Assembly: GCA_903878085.1 (NCBI GenBank)
Contig: CAIRGJ010000055.1
Location: 1 to 64,000 of the forward strand
Source of the DNA: an uncultured Hyphomicrobiales bacterium
GTDB lineage: Bacteria > Pseudomonadota > Alphaproteobacteria > Rhizobiales > Xanthobacteraceae
DNA: 64,000 nucleotides
Direction of reading: 5' to 3'
In this document: positions 52,691 through 61,540 of the stretch, piece after piece
Layout of the letters: each line of letters begins with the position of its first letter
Numbering within the stretch: position 1 is the first letter of the stretch
Position numbers and translations under genes: made by a program
The notes under the pieces: generated by a model
The model's database searches: none
What the model saw: the letters and a program-made list of their open reading frames with translations, nothing else
Told to the model about the DNA's origin: nothing

Positions 52691-53121
52691 CCGCAATCGC
52701 CGTCGCAGCCTTCGTCATTTTGTCCGTGATCGCGCTGTTGCATGCCGCCTGGGGCTTCGGCTTGCGCTGGCCGGCGCGCGATGAGCGCGGGCTGGTCGCG
52801 CTTGTGATTGGCGCCACCGGACGCAGTCATATGCCGTCGCTGGTGGAATGTCTGCGCGCGGCTGGGGCGATCTTCGCCGCAGGCTTGGTGGCATTGCTGC
52901 TGGCGGGTGTCATCGCAGTGCCGCTGCCGCCACTGCTGGTGATGCTTGCGGGCGCGGCCGTTACTTTGGTTTTCACGGGCCGCGGCATCGCCGCTTACGT
53001 CCCGGCGTGGCGGAAGCGTTTCGCGCAGCAGCCCTTCGCGCGGCTTGACCGGCGCTATTACGGGCCGTTGTGCCTGCTGCTGGCCTTAGCCTTCGCCTGG
53101 TTGGTGCTGACGCACACTTGA
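52687..53121 (+). CDS. DUF3995-like small membrane protein
   Basis: This 144-residue protein has four predicted spans ([60 protein letters not shown] and the C-terminal [20 protein letters not shown]) with [11 protein letters not shown] and [10 protein letters not shown] segments typical of DUF3995. It starts with an ATGA overlap with ureF, so it is translated with the urease accessory proteins. A function in urease maturation is not known to me; a transport or membrane-tethering role is speculation. Confidence 0.8.
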   Translation: MTAIAVAAFVILSVIALLHAAWGFGLRWPARDERGLVALVIGATGRSHMPSLVECLRAAGAIFAAGLVALLLAGVIAVPLPPLLVMLAGAAVTLVFTGRGIAAYVPAWRKRFAQQPFARLDRRYYGPLCLLLALAFAWLVLTHT

Positions 53122-53769
53122 CAATAGTCCTATGATTGTATACCCAAATGCGAGGCCCTCACCGGGCGGCGTCTCGAGCGCCGGCTGGCCAAGGGCGGTG
53201 ACCTGAGGTGGAGCGCCGGGAGGCGCTGCGCCCTACGTCATTGGGCGCGCACGCCCCGTAAGCGGCCTCCCCTGGTAACAGGGAGCAAGGCCGTGGGCGT
53301 GCAGGCCGGCCGATCGCAAGGCTGGCCTCAAGGGGCCTCGCAAGCCTCTGGCGCCATCGCAAGTCGGGTTTACCCGACTTGCGCAAATAATACGCCCGAT
53401 CTCGGGTAAACCCGAGATCGGGTCCGCTCCACCGTCCCCGCTACTCGCGGGGATGCGCCTCCGGGGAGGGGGCGTCGTGGCCATAGCTCGGGCGCGCAAC
53501 GCGCCGCGAGAACGCGGAGGTGCGCCTATCGCCCGCCGTCGCACTCTCTCTTTGTCATGCCCGGGCTTGACCCGGGCATCCATGATGAGCCGCCGGGTAC
53601 AAAATCCTCACGTAAGATTTTCTTTGCGGTGCCCCCTCATGGATTGCCGGGTCATAGGCGAGCGAAGCGACGCCGTCCTTTGGACGGCTATGCCCGGCAA
53701 TGACAGCGGAGAGCGCTTGCGCGCCGTCTCGGAATGACCGAAATGGAGGGACGAAAAGGAAAGTCCGAA
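53122..53769. repeat. 648-base palindrome-rich gap between DUF3995 and ureG
   Basis: No convincing gene was seen. Four hairpins stand out. 53359-53382 is a perfect 11-base stem. 53395-53422 is a perfect 13-base stem. At 53557-53579, ATGCCCGGG pairs with CCCGGGCAT. 53643-53701 is a longer element with arms ATTGCCGGG-TCATAG and CTATG-CCCGGCAAT. The last two look like the 'cccgggcttgacccggg' intergenic repeats common in Hyphomicrobiales. The block interrupts an otherwise tightly packed urease operon; ureG may have its own promoter here. Confidence 0.7.
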
Positions 53770-54402
53770 ATGAATAATCCTCACGGCCCCAATCCTCATG
53801 GGCCTTTGCGCGTTGGCGTCGGCGGTCCGGTCGGTTCCGGCAAGACCGCGCTGATGGACCTGCTGTGCAAGAAACTGCGCGACAAATACCAGATCGCCGC
53901 CATCACCAACGACATCTACACCAAGTGGGACGCCGAATATCTGGTGCGCTCGGGCGCGCTGCCGGCCGAACGCATCGCTGGCGTCGAAACCGGCGGCTGT
54001 CCGCACACCGCGATCCGCGAGGATGCCTCGATCAATCTCGCCGCGGTCGCCGAGATGCGCGCCAAGTTTCCCGACCTCGATCTGGTGCTGATCGAATCCG
54101 GCGGCGACAATCTGGCCGCGACCTTTTCGCCGGAACTCGCCGATTTGACGATCTATGTCATCGACGTCGCCGCCGGCGACAAGATCCCGTCCAAGGGCGG
54201 TCCCGGCATCACGCGTTCCGATCTGCTGGTCATCAACAAGATCGATCTCGCGCCTTACGTCGGCGCCTCGCTCGAGGTGATGGACCGCGACGCCAAGAAG
54301 ATGCGCCATGCGCGGCCCTTCGTGTTCACCAATCTGCGTGAGGGCAAAGGCGTCGACGAGATCGCCAAGTTCATCGAAGAAAAAGGCGGGTTGCGCGCAT
54401 GA
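53770..54402 (+). CDS. ureG: Urease accessory GTPase UreG
   Basis: This is a 210-residue SIMIBI-class GTPase with P-loop [15 protein letters not shown], the nickel-binding [13 protein letters not shown] (CPH), [20 protein letters not shown] and the guanine-specificity motif [25 protein letters not shown] lies before the chosen ATG; an upstream ATG would add 12 atypical residues. GTP hydrolysis drives nickel insertion into urease. The stop overlaps the amidase start by four bases (ATGA). Confidence 0.96.
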   Translation: MNNPHGPNPHGPLRVGVGGPVGSGKTALMDLLCKKLRDKYQIAAITNDIYTKWDAEYLVRSGALPAERIAGVETGGCPHTAIREDASINLAAVAEMRAKFPDLDLVLIESGGDNLAATFSPELADLTIYVIDVAAGDKIPSKGGPGITRSDLLVINKIDLAPYVGASLEVMDRDAKKMRHARPFVFTNLREGKGVDEIAKFIEEKGGLRA

Positions 54403-55691
54403 CGTCGTCTTGTGACCGTCTCGACGCCGCACTGACCCGCATCGACGATGCCGCGGGCGAGGGTGCGCGCGCCTGCCTCACCGTCTATCGCGACCAGGCT
54501 TTGGCTGCGGCCCAGGCCGCCGACGCCCGCGTCGAAGCCGGGATTTCGCTCGGGCCGCTCGATGGCGCCATCGTTACAATCAAGGATTTGTTCGACGTCG
54601 CCGGCGAGGTGACGCGCGCCGGTTCCAAAGTTTTGGCCGACGAGGGCAAACCCGCGACAAGCGACGCGCCCATCGTGCAGCGGCTGCGCGCCGCCGGCGC
54701 GGTGATTATCGCCAAGACCAATATGTCGGAATTCGCCTTCACCGGCATCGGCGTCAATCCGCATTTCGGCACGCCGGGCAATCCGGCCGACCGCGCCCGC
54801 GTGCCGGGCGGGTCGTCGTCGGGCGCCGCCGTCGCGGTCGCCGATGGCATGTGCGACATCGGCATCGGCACCGACACCGGCGGTTCGGTGCGCATTCCGG
54901 CGGCGCTGTGCGGCGTCACCGGCTTCAAGCCGAGCCGCCAGCGCGTGCCGACCACGGGCGCGTTCCCTTTGTCCGGCACGCTCGATTCCATCGGCCCGCT
55001 GGCGCGCAATATTGCCGATTGCGCCAAGGCCGACGCGGTGATGGCGGGTGAGGCGGCTTGGACGCTCGATGCTGCGCCGCTCGCGGGCTTGCGCATCGGC
55101 GTTGCCCAAGGTCTGCCGCTGGAGACCCTCGACGACACCGTCGGCAAGCGTTTTCCGCAGGCGCTGGACCGGCTGGAAAAGGCCGGGGCGCGGCTCTCCA
55201 ATGAGGTGCTGCCGCTGCTCGACGAGGTAATGCAGGTGTTGTCCCGCACCAGCATCCTGGTCGCCGAGGCCTATGCCATCCACCGCGACCGGCTGGCCCG
55301 CCGCGCCGCCGATATCGATCCGGTCATTGTCCGCCGCACCGAACGCGGCCGTGACATTTCGTCCGCCGATTATATCGACACCCTGCAGGCGCGCGCCGCG
55401 CTCATCCGCGCCATGGACGCGCGGCTCGCCGATCTCGACGTGCTGGCGATGCCGACCACGCCGATCGTTGCGCCGCGGCTCGATGAGGTTGCCGAGCCCA
55501 AGGCTTTCCTGGCGCGCAATGCCTTGATCTTGCGCAATACCACCATCGTCAATTTCCTCGATTGTTGTGCCGTCTCATTGCCGTTGCCGCGCGAGGGTGG
55601 CTTGCCGGTCGGGCTAATGTTGATTGCGCGCAATGGCCAAGATCGCAGGCTGTTGCGGATCGCGGCTGCCGTCGAAAGGCTCTTGGCATAG
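54399..55691 (+). CDS. Amidase (amidase signature family)
   Basis: This is a 430-residue amidase with the Ser-cisSer-Lys triad: Lys in [13 protein letters not shown] (about residue 66), then [14 protein letters not shown], and the nucleophile region [20 protein letters not shown]. It hydrolyses a small amide to acid and ammonia. Its length fits the catalytic domain alone, shorter than two-domain allophanate hydrolases, and no urea carboxylase gene is nearby. Translational coupling to ureG and the following amide/amino-acid-type ABC transporter suggest a nitrogen-scavenging role. Substrate unknown; GatA is unlikely without gatB/gatC. Confidence 0.9.
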   Translation: MTSSCDRLDAALTRIDDAAGEGARACLTVYRDQALAAAQAADARVEAGISLGPLDGAIVTIKDLFDVAGEVTRAGSKVLADEGKPATSDAPIVQRLRAAGAVIIAKTNMSEFAFTGIGVNPHFGTPGNPADRARVPGGSSSGAAVAVADGMCDIGIGTDTGGSVRIPAALCGVTGFKPSRQRVPTTGAFPLSGTLDSIGPLARNIADCAKADAVMAGEAAWTLDAAPLAGLRIGVAQGLPLETLDDTVGKRFPQALDRLEKAGARLSNEVLPLLDEVMQVLSRTSILVAEAYAIHRDRLARRAADIDPVIVRRTERGRDISSADYIDTLQARAALIRAMDARLADLDVLAMPTTPIVAPRLDEVAEPKAFLARNALILRNTTIVNFLDCCAVSLPLPREGGLPVGLMLIARNGQDRRLLRIAAAVERLLA

Positions 55692-55774
55692 TCCTTTTTC
55701 CGGCTTGTAAGTATGCGAACAAATCCGGCATCATCGGTGCCAACAGCCTCAGTGCTGACCAGGGGAGGACTTCA

Positions 55775-57007
55775 ATGACACGTACAACCCGCCGCAATTT
55801 CACCGCCGGCCTCGGTGCCGCCGGCTTTGTCGCTGGCACCGCGCCGTTCAACATCGTGCGTGCCCAGAGCGCCGCCCTGAAGATCGCCGTCGTCCTGCCG
55901 CGCTCGGGCTATCTCGCGCCCGCCGGCCAGAGCTGCCACCGCGGCGCGCTGATCGCGCCCAAGGTGCTTGCCGATTACGGGCACAAGGTGGAACTGGTCC
56001 ATATCGATTGCGAATCCAACGCCGATGTCGCGCGCACCCAAACCGAGCGCGCCATCAATGACGGCGCGCAGGTCGTGGTCGGCGCCTTCGACTCCGCCTC
56101 GACGCTGGCCATGGCGCAGGTCTGCGAGCAGCGCAAAATTCCGCTCATCGTCAATATCGGCGCCGCGCCGCAATTGACCGAGCAGGGCTACAAATTCCTG
56201 GTGCGCAACTTCCCGACCGGCGGCATGCTGGTGACCAATGGCCTCAAGCTGATCAAGGATGAGCTGGAGGTCACCAAGCTCGACGCCAAGACCGCGGTAT
56301 TTCTCCACGCCAACGACACCTTCGGCACGGCGCAGCGCGGCGCGATGGACAAGATCTTCCCGACCGCGGGCCTGCCGTTCAAGTTGCTGGAGTCGATCGC
56401 CTACGATCCCAAGGCGCAAGACCTGTCGGTCGAAATCACCAAGGTGCGCGCGCTCAATCCAGATCTACTGATCGTGGTCACACGCGCTGCCGATGCCATC
56501 AAGATGGTGCGCGACATGGTGCGCCAGCGCTTCGAGCCGAAGGGCATCATCTCGCCCGGCTCGCCCGGCCTCTACGACGAGGAGTTCTACCAGGCGCTCG
56601 GCCCGCTGTCGGATTATGCCTTGTACAACTTGCCCTGGGCCAATCCGAAATCGAAGATGACGCAGGCGCTTGAAGCCGCCTTCAAGCCGGCCTATCCGAA
56701 TTTCCGCTTCGCGGTCGAGTGCTTCAATGTCGGCTTCACCTTCGAGGCTCTGCTGGTCGCGGCCGCCGCGTTCAAGAAGGCCGGCACCGCCGATGGCACC
56801 GAGTTGATGAAGGCGGTGCGCGAGACCAACATCGCCGAGCACGTCATGATCGGCCCCGCCATCAAGTTCGACGACAAGGGCCAGAACGTCGGTATTCCCT
56901 CGGCGGCGGTGCAGAATTTCCACCGGACGCCTACGGTGACGCTGCCGGCCGATGTCGCGACCGCTGCGCCGGTGCTGCCGATTCCCGGCTGGCAGAAGCG
57001 GACCTGA
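55775..57007 (+). CDS. Branched-chain amino acid/amide-type ABC substrate-binding protein
   Basis: This 410-residue LivK-like periplasmic protein has a twin-arginine-like signal TTRRNFTAGLGAAGFVAGTA and a mature start LKIAVVLPRSGYLAPAGQ. Mid-protein regions include GAFDSASTLAMAQVCEQRKI and KTAVFLHANDTFGTAQRGAM. AGGGGAGG precedes the ATG. It heads a five-gene liv-type set that follows the amidase by 83 bases. The ligand may be an amide or amino acid; sequence alone does not decide. Confidence 0.9.
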   Translation: MTRTTRRNFTAGLGAAGFVAGTAPFNIVRAQSAALKIAVVLPRSGYLAPAGQSCHRGALIAPKVLADYGHKVELVHIDCESNADVARTQTERAINDGAQVVVGAFDSASTLAMAQVCEQRKIPLIVNIGAAPQLTEQGYKFLVRNFPTGGMLVTNGLKLIKDELEVTKLDAKTAVFLHANDTFGTAQRGAMDKIFPTAGLPFKLLESIAYDPKAQDLSVEITKVRALNPDLLIVVTRAADAIKMVRDMVRQRFEPKGIISPGSPGLYDEEFYQALGPLSDYALYNLPWANPKSKMTQALEAAFKPAYPNFRFAVECFNVGFTFEALLVAAAAFKKAGTADGTELMKAVRETNIAEHVMIGPAIKFDDKGQNVGIPSAAVQNFHRTPTVTLPADVATAAPVLPIPGWQKRT

Positions 57008-57046
57008 TCGCTTGCGGATAAGGATGAATGGCCGGTTCGCCAAAGC

Positions 57047-57916
57047 ATGAACCTCGCGATTGTCCTCAACGTCGTCATTCAGGGCGTGCTGACCGGGCTC
57101 ATGTATGGGCTGATGGCGCTCGGCCTGTCGGTCATCTTCGGCGTGGTGCGGGTGGTGAATTTCGCGCACGGTGAGTTCGCCGTGGTCGCCATGTACGCCA
57201 CTTATCTGCTGTTCGTCGGCTTAGGCCTTGACCCGCTGATTTCGCTGCTGCCGATCGCACTGGCTTTCTTCGCGATCGGCTATTTCCTGCAGATCACGCT
57301 GGTCAATCGTTTTGTCGGCCGTTCCGAGCATGAGCAGTTCATCCTGCTGGTCGGTCTGGCCATCATCATCGTCAACGGCCTGCTGATGATCTTCGGGCCC
57401 GACGCGCGGCCGACTAATCTGCCGTATTCGCTCGACAGTTTCGAAATCGGCCCGCTGTTCATCGACACGGCGCGAGTCTATTCCGCGGTCGCGGCGCTGC
57501 TGGTGTCGGCGGCGTTGTTTGCCTTCTTCCGCTATACCACGACCGGCACGGCCATCCGCGCCTGCGCCGACAATCTCACCGGCGCCGGCGTCGTCGGTCT
57601 CAACGTCAAGCGGCTCTATGCGGTGACCTTCGGCATCGGCTTGGCCTGCGTCGGCGCCGCCGGCTCGCTGATGGTGACGATTGCCGATGCCAGCCCGTCT
57701 CTGGCGCAGTCCTTCACGCTGCTCGCCTTCACCATCGTCATCATCGGCGGTCTCGGCTCGATGACCGGCGCCTTGGTCGGCGGCGTGCTGATTGGCGTGT
57801 CGGAGGCGATGGCGAGCTTCTTCTTCGCGCCGTCGATGAAGAGCATGTTCTCCTTCGCGCTGCTGGTGGCGGTGTTGGTGCTGCGGCCGCAGGGCCTGAT
57901 GGGCCGCCGCGCATGA
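57047..57916 (+). CDS. livH: Branched-chain-type ABC transporter permease (LivH family)
   Basis: This 289-residue permease has about eight spans, with GVLTGLMYGLMALGLSVIFG, VVRVVNFAHGEFAVVAMYAT and IIGGLGSMTGALVGGVLIGV, typical of LivH. It pairs with the following LivM-type permease, whose start overlaps its stop (ATGA). It belongs to the operon downstream of the amidase. The gene symbol reflects the family, not a proven leucine substrate. Confidence 0.92.
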   Translation: MNLAIVLNVVIQGVLTGLMYGLMALGLSVIFGVVRVVNFAHGEFAVVAMYATYLLFVGLGLDPLISLLPIALAFFAIGYFLQITLVNRFVGRSEHEQFILLVGLAIIIVNGLLMIFGPDARPTNLPYSLDSFEIGPLFIDTARVYSAVAALLVSAALFAFFRYTTTGTAIRACADNLTGAGVVGLNVKRLYAVTFGIGLACVGAAGSLMVTIADASPSLAQSFTLLAFTIVIIGGLGSMTGALVGGVLIGVSEAMASFFFAPSMKSMFSFALLVAVLVLRPQGLMGRRA

Positions 57917-58911
57917 AGGACATGTGGACGGCGATACCCGCGCGCGGCCGCGTCATCCTGTTGGTGCTGTTGGCGGCGCTGCTGGTCGCGCCGGCCGCGC
58001 TCGACCGTTATTTCATGTCGGTCTTGATCCTGATCTTCTACTTCGCCTTTGTCGGCCAGGCCTGGAACATCATGATGGGCTATGCCGGGCAGTTATCGCT
58101 CGGCCACGCGCTCTATGCCGGGCTGGGCGGCTATGTCGCGGCGCTGCTGTGGTTCTATTTCGGCATCGGCCCCTGGATCGGCGTCTTCGCCGGCGTCGCG
58201 GTCGCTGCCGCATTCGGCGCGGTGATCGGCTGGCTCGGTTTCCGCTTCGGCATCGAAGGTGTCTACTTCGCGCTGCTGACGATTGCCTTCGCCGAATTCA
58301 CCCGCATCGCCTTTGACAATATGAGCTTCACCGGCGGTCCGGGCGGCTTGTTTTTGCTCTACGAAGAGCAGCGCACCCACGAGTGGTGGAATCTGCGCGG
58401 CGGGCCGCTGCTGTTTTATTATCTCGGCCTGGCACTGGCCGCCGGCGGCGCGCTGCTGACCGCCTGGCTGGCGCGCTCGCGCTTGGGCTACCAGTGGCTG
58501 GCGGTGCGCGAGGACCAGGAAGCCGCGCTGTCGCTCGGCGTCGGCGCCTTCCGCGCCAAGATGATCGCGGTCTTGATCTCGGCCAGCATGACGGCAATTG
58601 GCGGCGTGTTTCTCGCCTTCTATTACAATAGTCTGTTCCCGGCGCAGGCCTTCGATATCGGCCGCTCGATCGAGATCATCCTGGCGCCGGTGATCGGCGG
58701 CCTCGGCACCATCTTCGGGCCCATCGTCGGCGCCTTCATCCTGACGCCGCTCGGCGAAGCGCTGATCGCACTGACCGCCAAATTCGGCGTCGATCTGCCG
58801 GGCACCAAGGCGGTGTTCTACGGCCTGACGTTGATGATCATCATCACGCTGCGGCCGGACGGAGTCTGGCCTTGGCTCAAGCGCCTGCTTGGTTTGGAGC
58901 CAAAGTCATGA
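57913..58911 (+). CDS. livM: Branched-chain-type ABC transporter permease (LivM family)
   Basis: This 332-residue permease with about nine spans has the LivM motifs YFAFVGQAWNIMMGYAGQLS, LGHALYAGLGGYVAALLWFY and GGLGTIFGPIVGAFILTPLG. It overlaps livH and livG by four bases each (ATGA), so production of the channel and one ATPase is tightly coupled. Confidence 0.92.
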   Translation: MKDMWTAIPARGRVILLVLLAALLVAPAALDRYFMSVLILIFYFAFVGQAWNIMMGYAGQLSLGHALYAGLGGYVAALLWFYFGIGPWIGVFAGVAVAAAFGAVIGWLGFRFGIEGVYFALLTIAFAEFTRIAFDNMSFTGGPGGLFLLYEEQRTHEWWNLRGGPLLFYYLGLALAAGGALLTAWLARSRLGYQWLAVREDQEAALSLGVGAFRAKMIAVLISASMTAIGGVFLAFYYNSLFPAQAFDIGRSIEIILAPVIGGLGTIFGPIVGAFILTPLGEALIALTAKFGVDLPGTKAVFYGLTLMIIITLRPDGVWPWLKRLLGLEPKS

Positions 58912-59636
58912 GCGCGCTGCTCAAGGTCGATGGCATCAGCAAGCGCTTCCGCGGGCTTCTCGCGGTCGACCGGCTGTCGTTCGAGGTGCCGCAAGGCGGC
59001 ATCTTCGCCGTGATCGGGCCCAACGGCGCCGGCAAGACCACGCTGTTCAATATGATCGCCGGCGTGTTTGCGCCCGACGGCGGCGCCATCACCTTCGCCG
59101 GCGAGCGCATCGACGGGCTCAAGCCCGACAAGATCTGCCAGCGCGGCATCGGCCGCACCTATCAGATCGTGCGGCCGTTTCCGGCCTTGAGCGTCGAGGA
59201 CAATGTCATCGTCGGCGCGCTGCTGCATCGCCATCACGTCAGCGACGCCCGCGCTCATGCGCAGGACGTGCTGCGCCGCCTCGATCTTTACGACAAGCGC
59301 GCGCAACGCGCCTCGTCGCTGACCTTGCCGGACCGCAAGCGGCTGGAAGTGGCGCGCGCGCTCGCCACCGACCCGAAACTGTTGCTGCTCGACGAAGTGA
59401 TGGCGGGCCTGCGGCCGACCGAAATGGACCGCATTGTTTCAATTCTTCAGGAACTCAACCGCGAAACCGGGCTGACGATTCTGCTGATCGAGCACGTCAT
59501 GCGCGCGGTGATGGCGCTGGCCGGGCAAATTCTAGTGCTGCACCACGGCGCGTCGATCGCTCAAGGGTCGCCGCAGCAAGTGGTGCGCGACCCGGCGGTC
59601 ATTCACTCGTACCTCGGGGCGGAGGACGTCGCATGA
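58908..59636 (+). CDS. livG: Liv-type ABC ATP-binding protein (LivG family) with unusual signature
   Basis: This 242-residue ATPase has Walker A GPNGAGKTTLFNMI and Walker B LLLLDEVMAGLRPTEMD with switch His in LIEHVMRAVMAL. The ABC signature position reads LTLPDRKRLEVARALAT instead of LSGGQ or LSYGQ, while the partner LivF-type protein keeps LSGGE. I recall this variant in a LivG subgroup, but its effect is uncertain. The ATG overlaps livM; the stop codon lies inside a palindromic repeat. Confidence 0.92.
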   Translation: MSALLKVDGISKRFRGLLAVDRLSFEVPQGGIFAVIGPNGAGKTTLFNMIAGVFAPDGGAITFAGERIDGLKPDKICQRGIGRTYQIVRPFPALSVEDNVIVGALLHRHHVSDARAHAQDVLRRLDLYDKRAQRASSLTLPDRKRLEVARALATDPKLLLLDEVMAGLRPTEMDRIVSILQELNRETGLTILLIEHVMRAVMALAGQILVLHHGASIAQGSPQQVVRDPAVIHSYLGAEDVA

Positions 59637-59676
59637 TCCCAAAAAGCGGGAACCCGTTTTCGGATCAGATCATGCG
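59630..59676. repeat. Dispersed palindromic repeat, copy C (complete)
   Basis: The outer arms CGCATGATC (59630-59638) and GATCATGCG (59668-59676) form an inverted repeat around a core closely matching copy B (CCCAAAAAGCGGGAACCCG and TTTTCGG). It supplies the livG stop codon and separates the two ATPase genes, exactly as copy B does between urtD and urtE. Confidence 0.85.
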
Positions 59677-59691
59677 CAGGGAAAAAGCGTG

Positions 59692-60396
59692 ATGCTCCGC
59701 GTTGAAAACCTCGACGTGTTCTACGGCGACGCCCAGGCGCTCGACGGCGTCTCGATCGAGATCGAGGAGGGCGCCATCGTCGCCATCGTCGGCGCCAACG
59801 GTGCCGGCAAGACCTCGCTGATCCGCACCATCGCCGGCATGCACAAGCCGACGCGCGGCCACGTCTACTTCCGCGGCCTCGATATTGCCGGCTGGCCGAG
59901 CCACAGGGTCTGCGATCTCGGCATCGGCCAGGTCGCCGAGGGCCGTCAGGTTTTCCCGACGCTGTCGGTCGCCGAAAATCTGGAGATGGGCGCGATGCTG
60001 CCGCGCGCGCGCGCCGAGCGCGCCAAGAATCTTGAGCGCATCTATGCGATGTTTCCGGTGTTGATCGAGCGGCGTCAGCAGGCCGCCGGCACGCTGTCGG
60101 GCGGCGAGCAGCAGATGCTCGCCATCGGCCGTTGCCTGATGGGCTCGCCCGATCTGGTGATGTTCGACGAGCCGTCGCTGGGCTTGGCGCCGACCATCGT
60201 GCAGAGCGTGCTGCAGACGGTGCGCGACCTCAATCGAGAAGGCCTGACCTGCGTGCTGGTGGAGCAGAACGTGGCGGTGTCGTTGAAGCTCGCCAGCCAC
60301 GCTTATGTCTTGGAGAACGGCCGCATCACGCTCGCCGGCTCGGGCGAGGCGCTGCTCGGCGACGACCGCGTGCGCCAGGCTTATCTGGGAATGTAA
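59692..60396 (+). CDS. livF: Liv-type ABC ATP-binding protein (LivF family)
   Basis: This 234-residue ATPase has Walker A GANGAGKTSLIRTI, signature LSGGEQQMLAIGRCLMG, Walker B LVMFDEPSLGLAPTIVQ and Gln in place of the switch His (LVEQNVAVSLKL), as in other LivF proteins. AGGGAA lies nine bases before the ATG; an adjacent in-frame GTG is an alternative. It completes the second ABC importer and overlaps the 3' end of a convergent small gene by 16 bases. Confidence 0.92.
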   Translation: MLRVENLDVFYGDAQALDGVSIEIEEGAIVAIVGANGAGKTSLIRTIAGMHKPTRGHVYFRGLDIAGWPSHRVCDLGIGQVAEGRQVFPTLSVAENLEMGAMLPRARAERAKNLERIYAMFPVLIERRQQAAGTLSGGEQQMLAIGRCLMGSPDLVMFDEPSLGLAPTIVQSVLQTVRDLNREGLTCVLVEQNVAVSLKLASHAYVLENGRITLAGSGEALLGDDRVRQAYLGM

Positions 60397-60602
60397 CCGT
60401 TGCGGCCGCGCGGTTTGTGCCGCATCAGCAAGTCCAGCGCCGCGACCCGCATGCTCAGCGGGGAGTCGGGAAAGCCGGTGCGCAGCAGCTTGAGTGCATC
60501 GGCGTCGCTCGCCGGCGAAAACTGCATGATCGTTTCGGCCATCGTGGCGGCGTCGGCCACGCGGGCAAAAGGGTACGGTTTAGCCTGGAAGATTTGGCCC
60601 AT
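60381..60602 (-). CDS. Small hypothetical protein
   Basis: This 73-residue soluble protein with mixed helical character (DAATMAETIMQFSPASDADA and FPDSPLSMRVAALDLLMRHK) has no recognised family. It has an ATG but no strong ribosome binding site, and its 3' end overlaps livF convergently. The amino-acid composition is protein-like rather than the Arg/Ala/Pro-rich noise of antisense frames in this DNA, which is why it is kept. Confidence 0.5.
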   Translation of the reverse strand: MGQIFQAKPYPFARVADAATMAETIMQFSPASDADALKLLRTGFPDSPLSMRVAALDLLMRHKPRGRNGYIPR

Positions 60603-60740
60603 TGTCTAAAGTCCCACGCTGTCCCAGCAACGTAAGGACCGCAGTATGACACCCCGAATTTTTACAATTCGTTAATCGCGCAGACGACCGGAAGTTCCCT
60701 TCCGGCCGCCATTTTGGACTGACTCTGTGCTGGTGTCGGG

Positions 60741-61442
60741 TTAGGTCAGCGGCTGGCCGATGGTCACGGTCAGCTTGCCGATGCCTTCGACTTCGCATTC
60801 CAGTCTGTCGCCGGCGACCGTGGCGGCGACGCCCGCGGGCGTGCCGGTCATGATGATGTCGCCGGCTTCCAGCGAGACCATCTCCGACAAATTGGAGATG
60901 ATTTCCGGCACGTTCCAGATCAATTGGTTGAGATCGCCGTCCTGACGGAGCTTGCCGTTGCACGTGAGGGTGATCTTGCCGGCCTTGGGATGGCCGGTTT
61001 CGGACGCCGGCTTGATCGGGCCGCAGGGCGCCGAGTGGTCGAAGGCCTTGCCGATTTCCCACGGCCGCTTCAGGTCGCGCGAGGCGATCTGCAGGTCGCG
61101 GCGGGTGAGGTCGATGCCGACCGCATAGCCGTAGATGCAGTCATTGGCCTTGGCGACCGGAATGTTGCGGCCGCCGCTCTTGAGCGCGACCACCAGCTCG
61201 ACCTCGTGGTGCATGTCCTTGGTCAGCGACGGATAGGGCACGGTGCCGCCGTCCGCCACGATCGCATCGGCGGGCTTGGCGAAATAGAACGGCGGCAGGC
61301 GCTCGTCCTGGCCCATCTCGCGGATGTGCTCGATGTAGTTGCGGCCGACGCACCAGATGCGGCGCACCGGGAAGGTCTTCGACGTGCCGGCGACCGCGAT
61401 CACCGCTTGCGTGGCGGCGGGAATGACGTAGTCCGCGCTCAT
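60741..61442 (-). CDS. Fumarylacetoacetate hydrolase (FAH) family protein
   Basis: This is a 233-residue enzyme of the FAH/HpcE fold. The metal-binding Glu residues are in the DMHHEVELVVALKSGG segment, followed by GYAVGIDLTRRDLQ and, near the C terminus, DIIMTGTPAGVAATVAG. Its opening RRIWCVGRNYIEHIREMG is the family's usual start region. Members hydrolyse acylpyruvates or decarboxylate oxaloacetate-like keto acids. The ATG at MSADYVIPAA is chosen because the family start fits; a longer frame continues into the divergent GT87 promoter region. It could serve aromatic breakdown, but its neighbours do not show it. Confidence 0.88.
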   Translation of the reverse strand: MSADYVIPAATQAVIAVAGTSKTFPVRRIWCVGRNYIEHIREMGQDERLPPFYFAKPADAIVADGGTVPYPSLTKDMHHEVELVVALKSGGRNIPVAKANDCIYGYAVGIDLTRRDLQIASRDLKRPWEIGKAFDHSAPCGPIKPASETGHPKAGKITLTCNGKLRQDGDLNQLIWNVPEIISNLSEMVSLEAGDIIMTGTPAGVAATVAGDRLECEVEGIGKLTVTIGQPLT

Positions 61443-61540
61443 GACGGGTTTGCCTTTGAAATTGTGATGATGGAAGGTATAGCGAGCTTCTGAAGGGCAC
61501 CGCGTATCGCATTTGAGCGCGTCGAACAAGGCTGAAACTG

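Noticed and set aside
53233-53737. Short frames within the palindrome-rich gap before ureG
   Set aside because: They are built from the repeats themselves, with Arg/Ala/Gly-rich noise and no recognisable domain.
54399-55691. Amidase as GatA of the tRNA amidotransferase or as allophanate hydrolase
   Set aside because: No gatB/gatC or urea carboxylase gene is adjacent, and the protein lacks the C-terminal domain of allophanate hydrolase; the general amidase call is kept.
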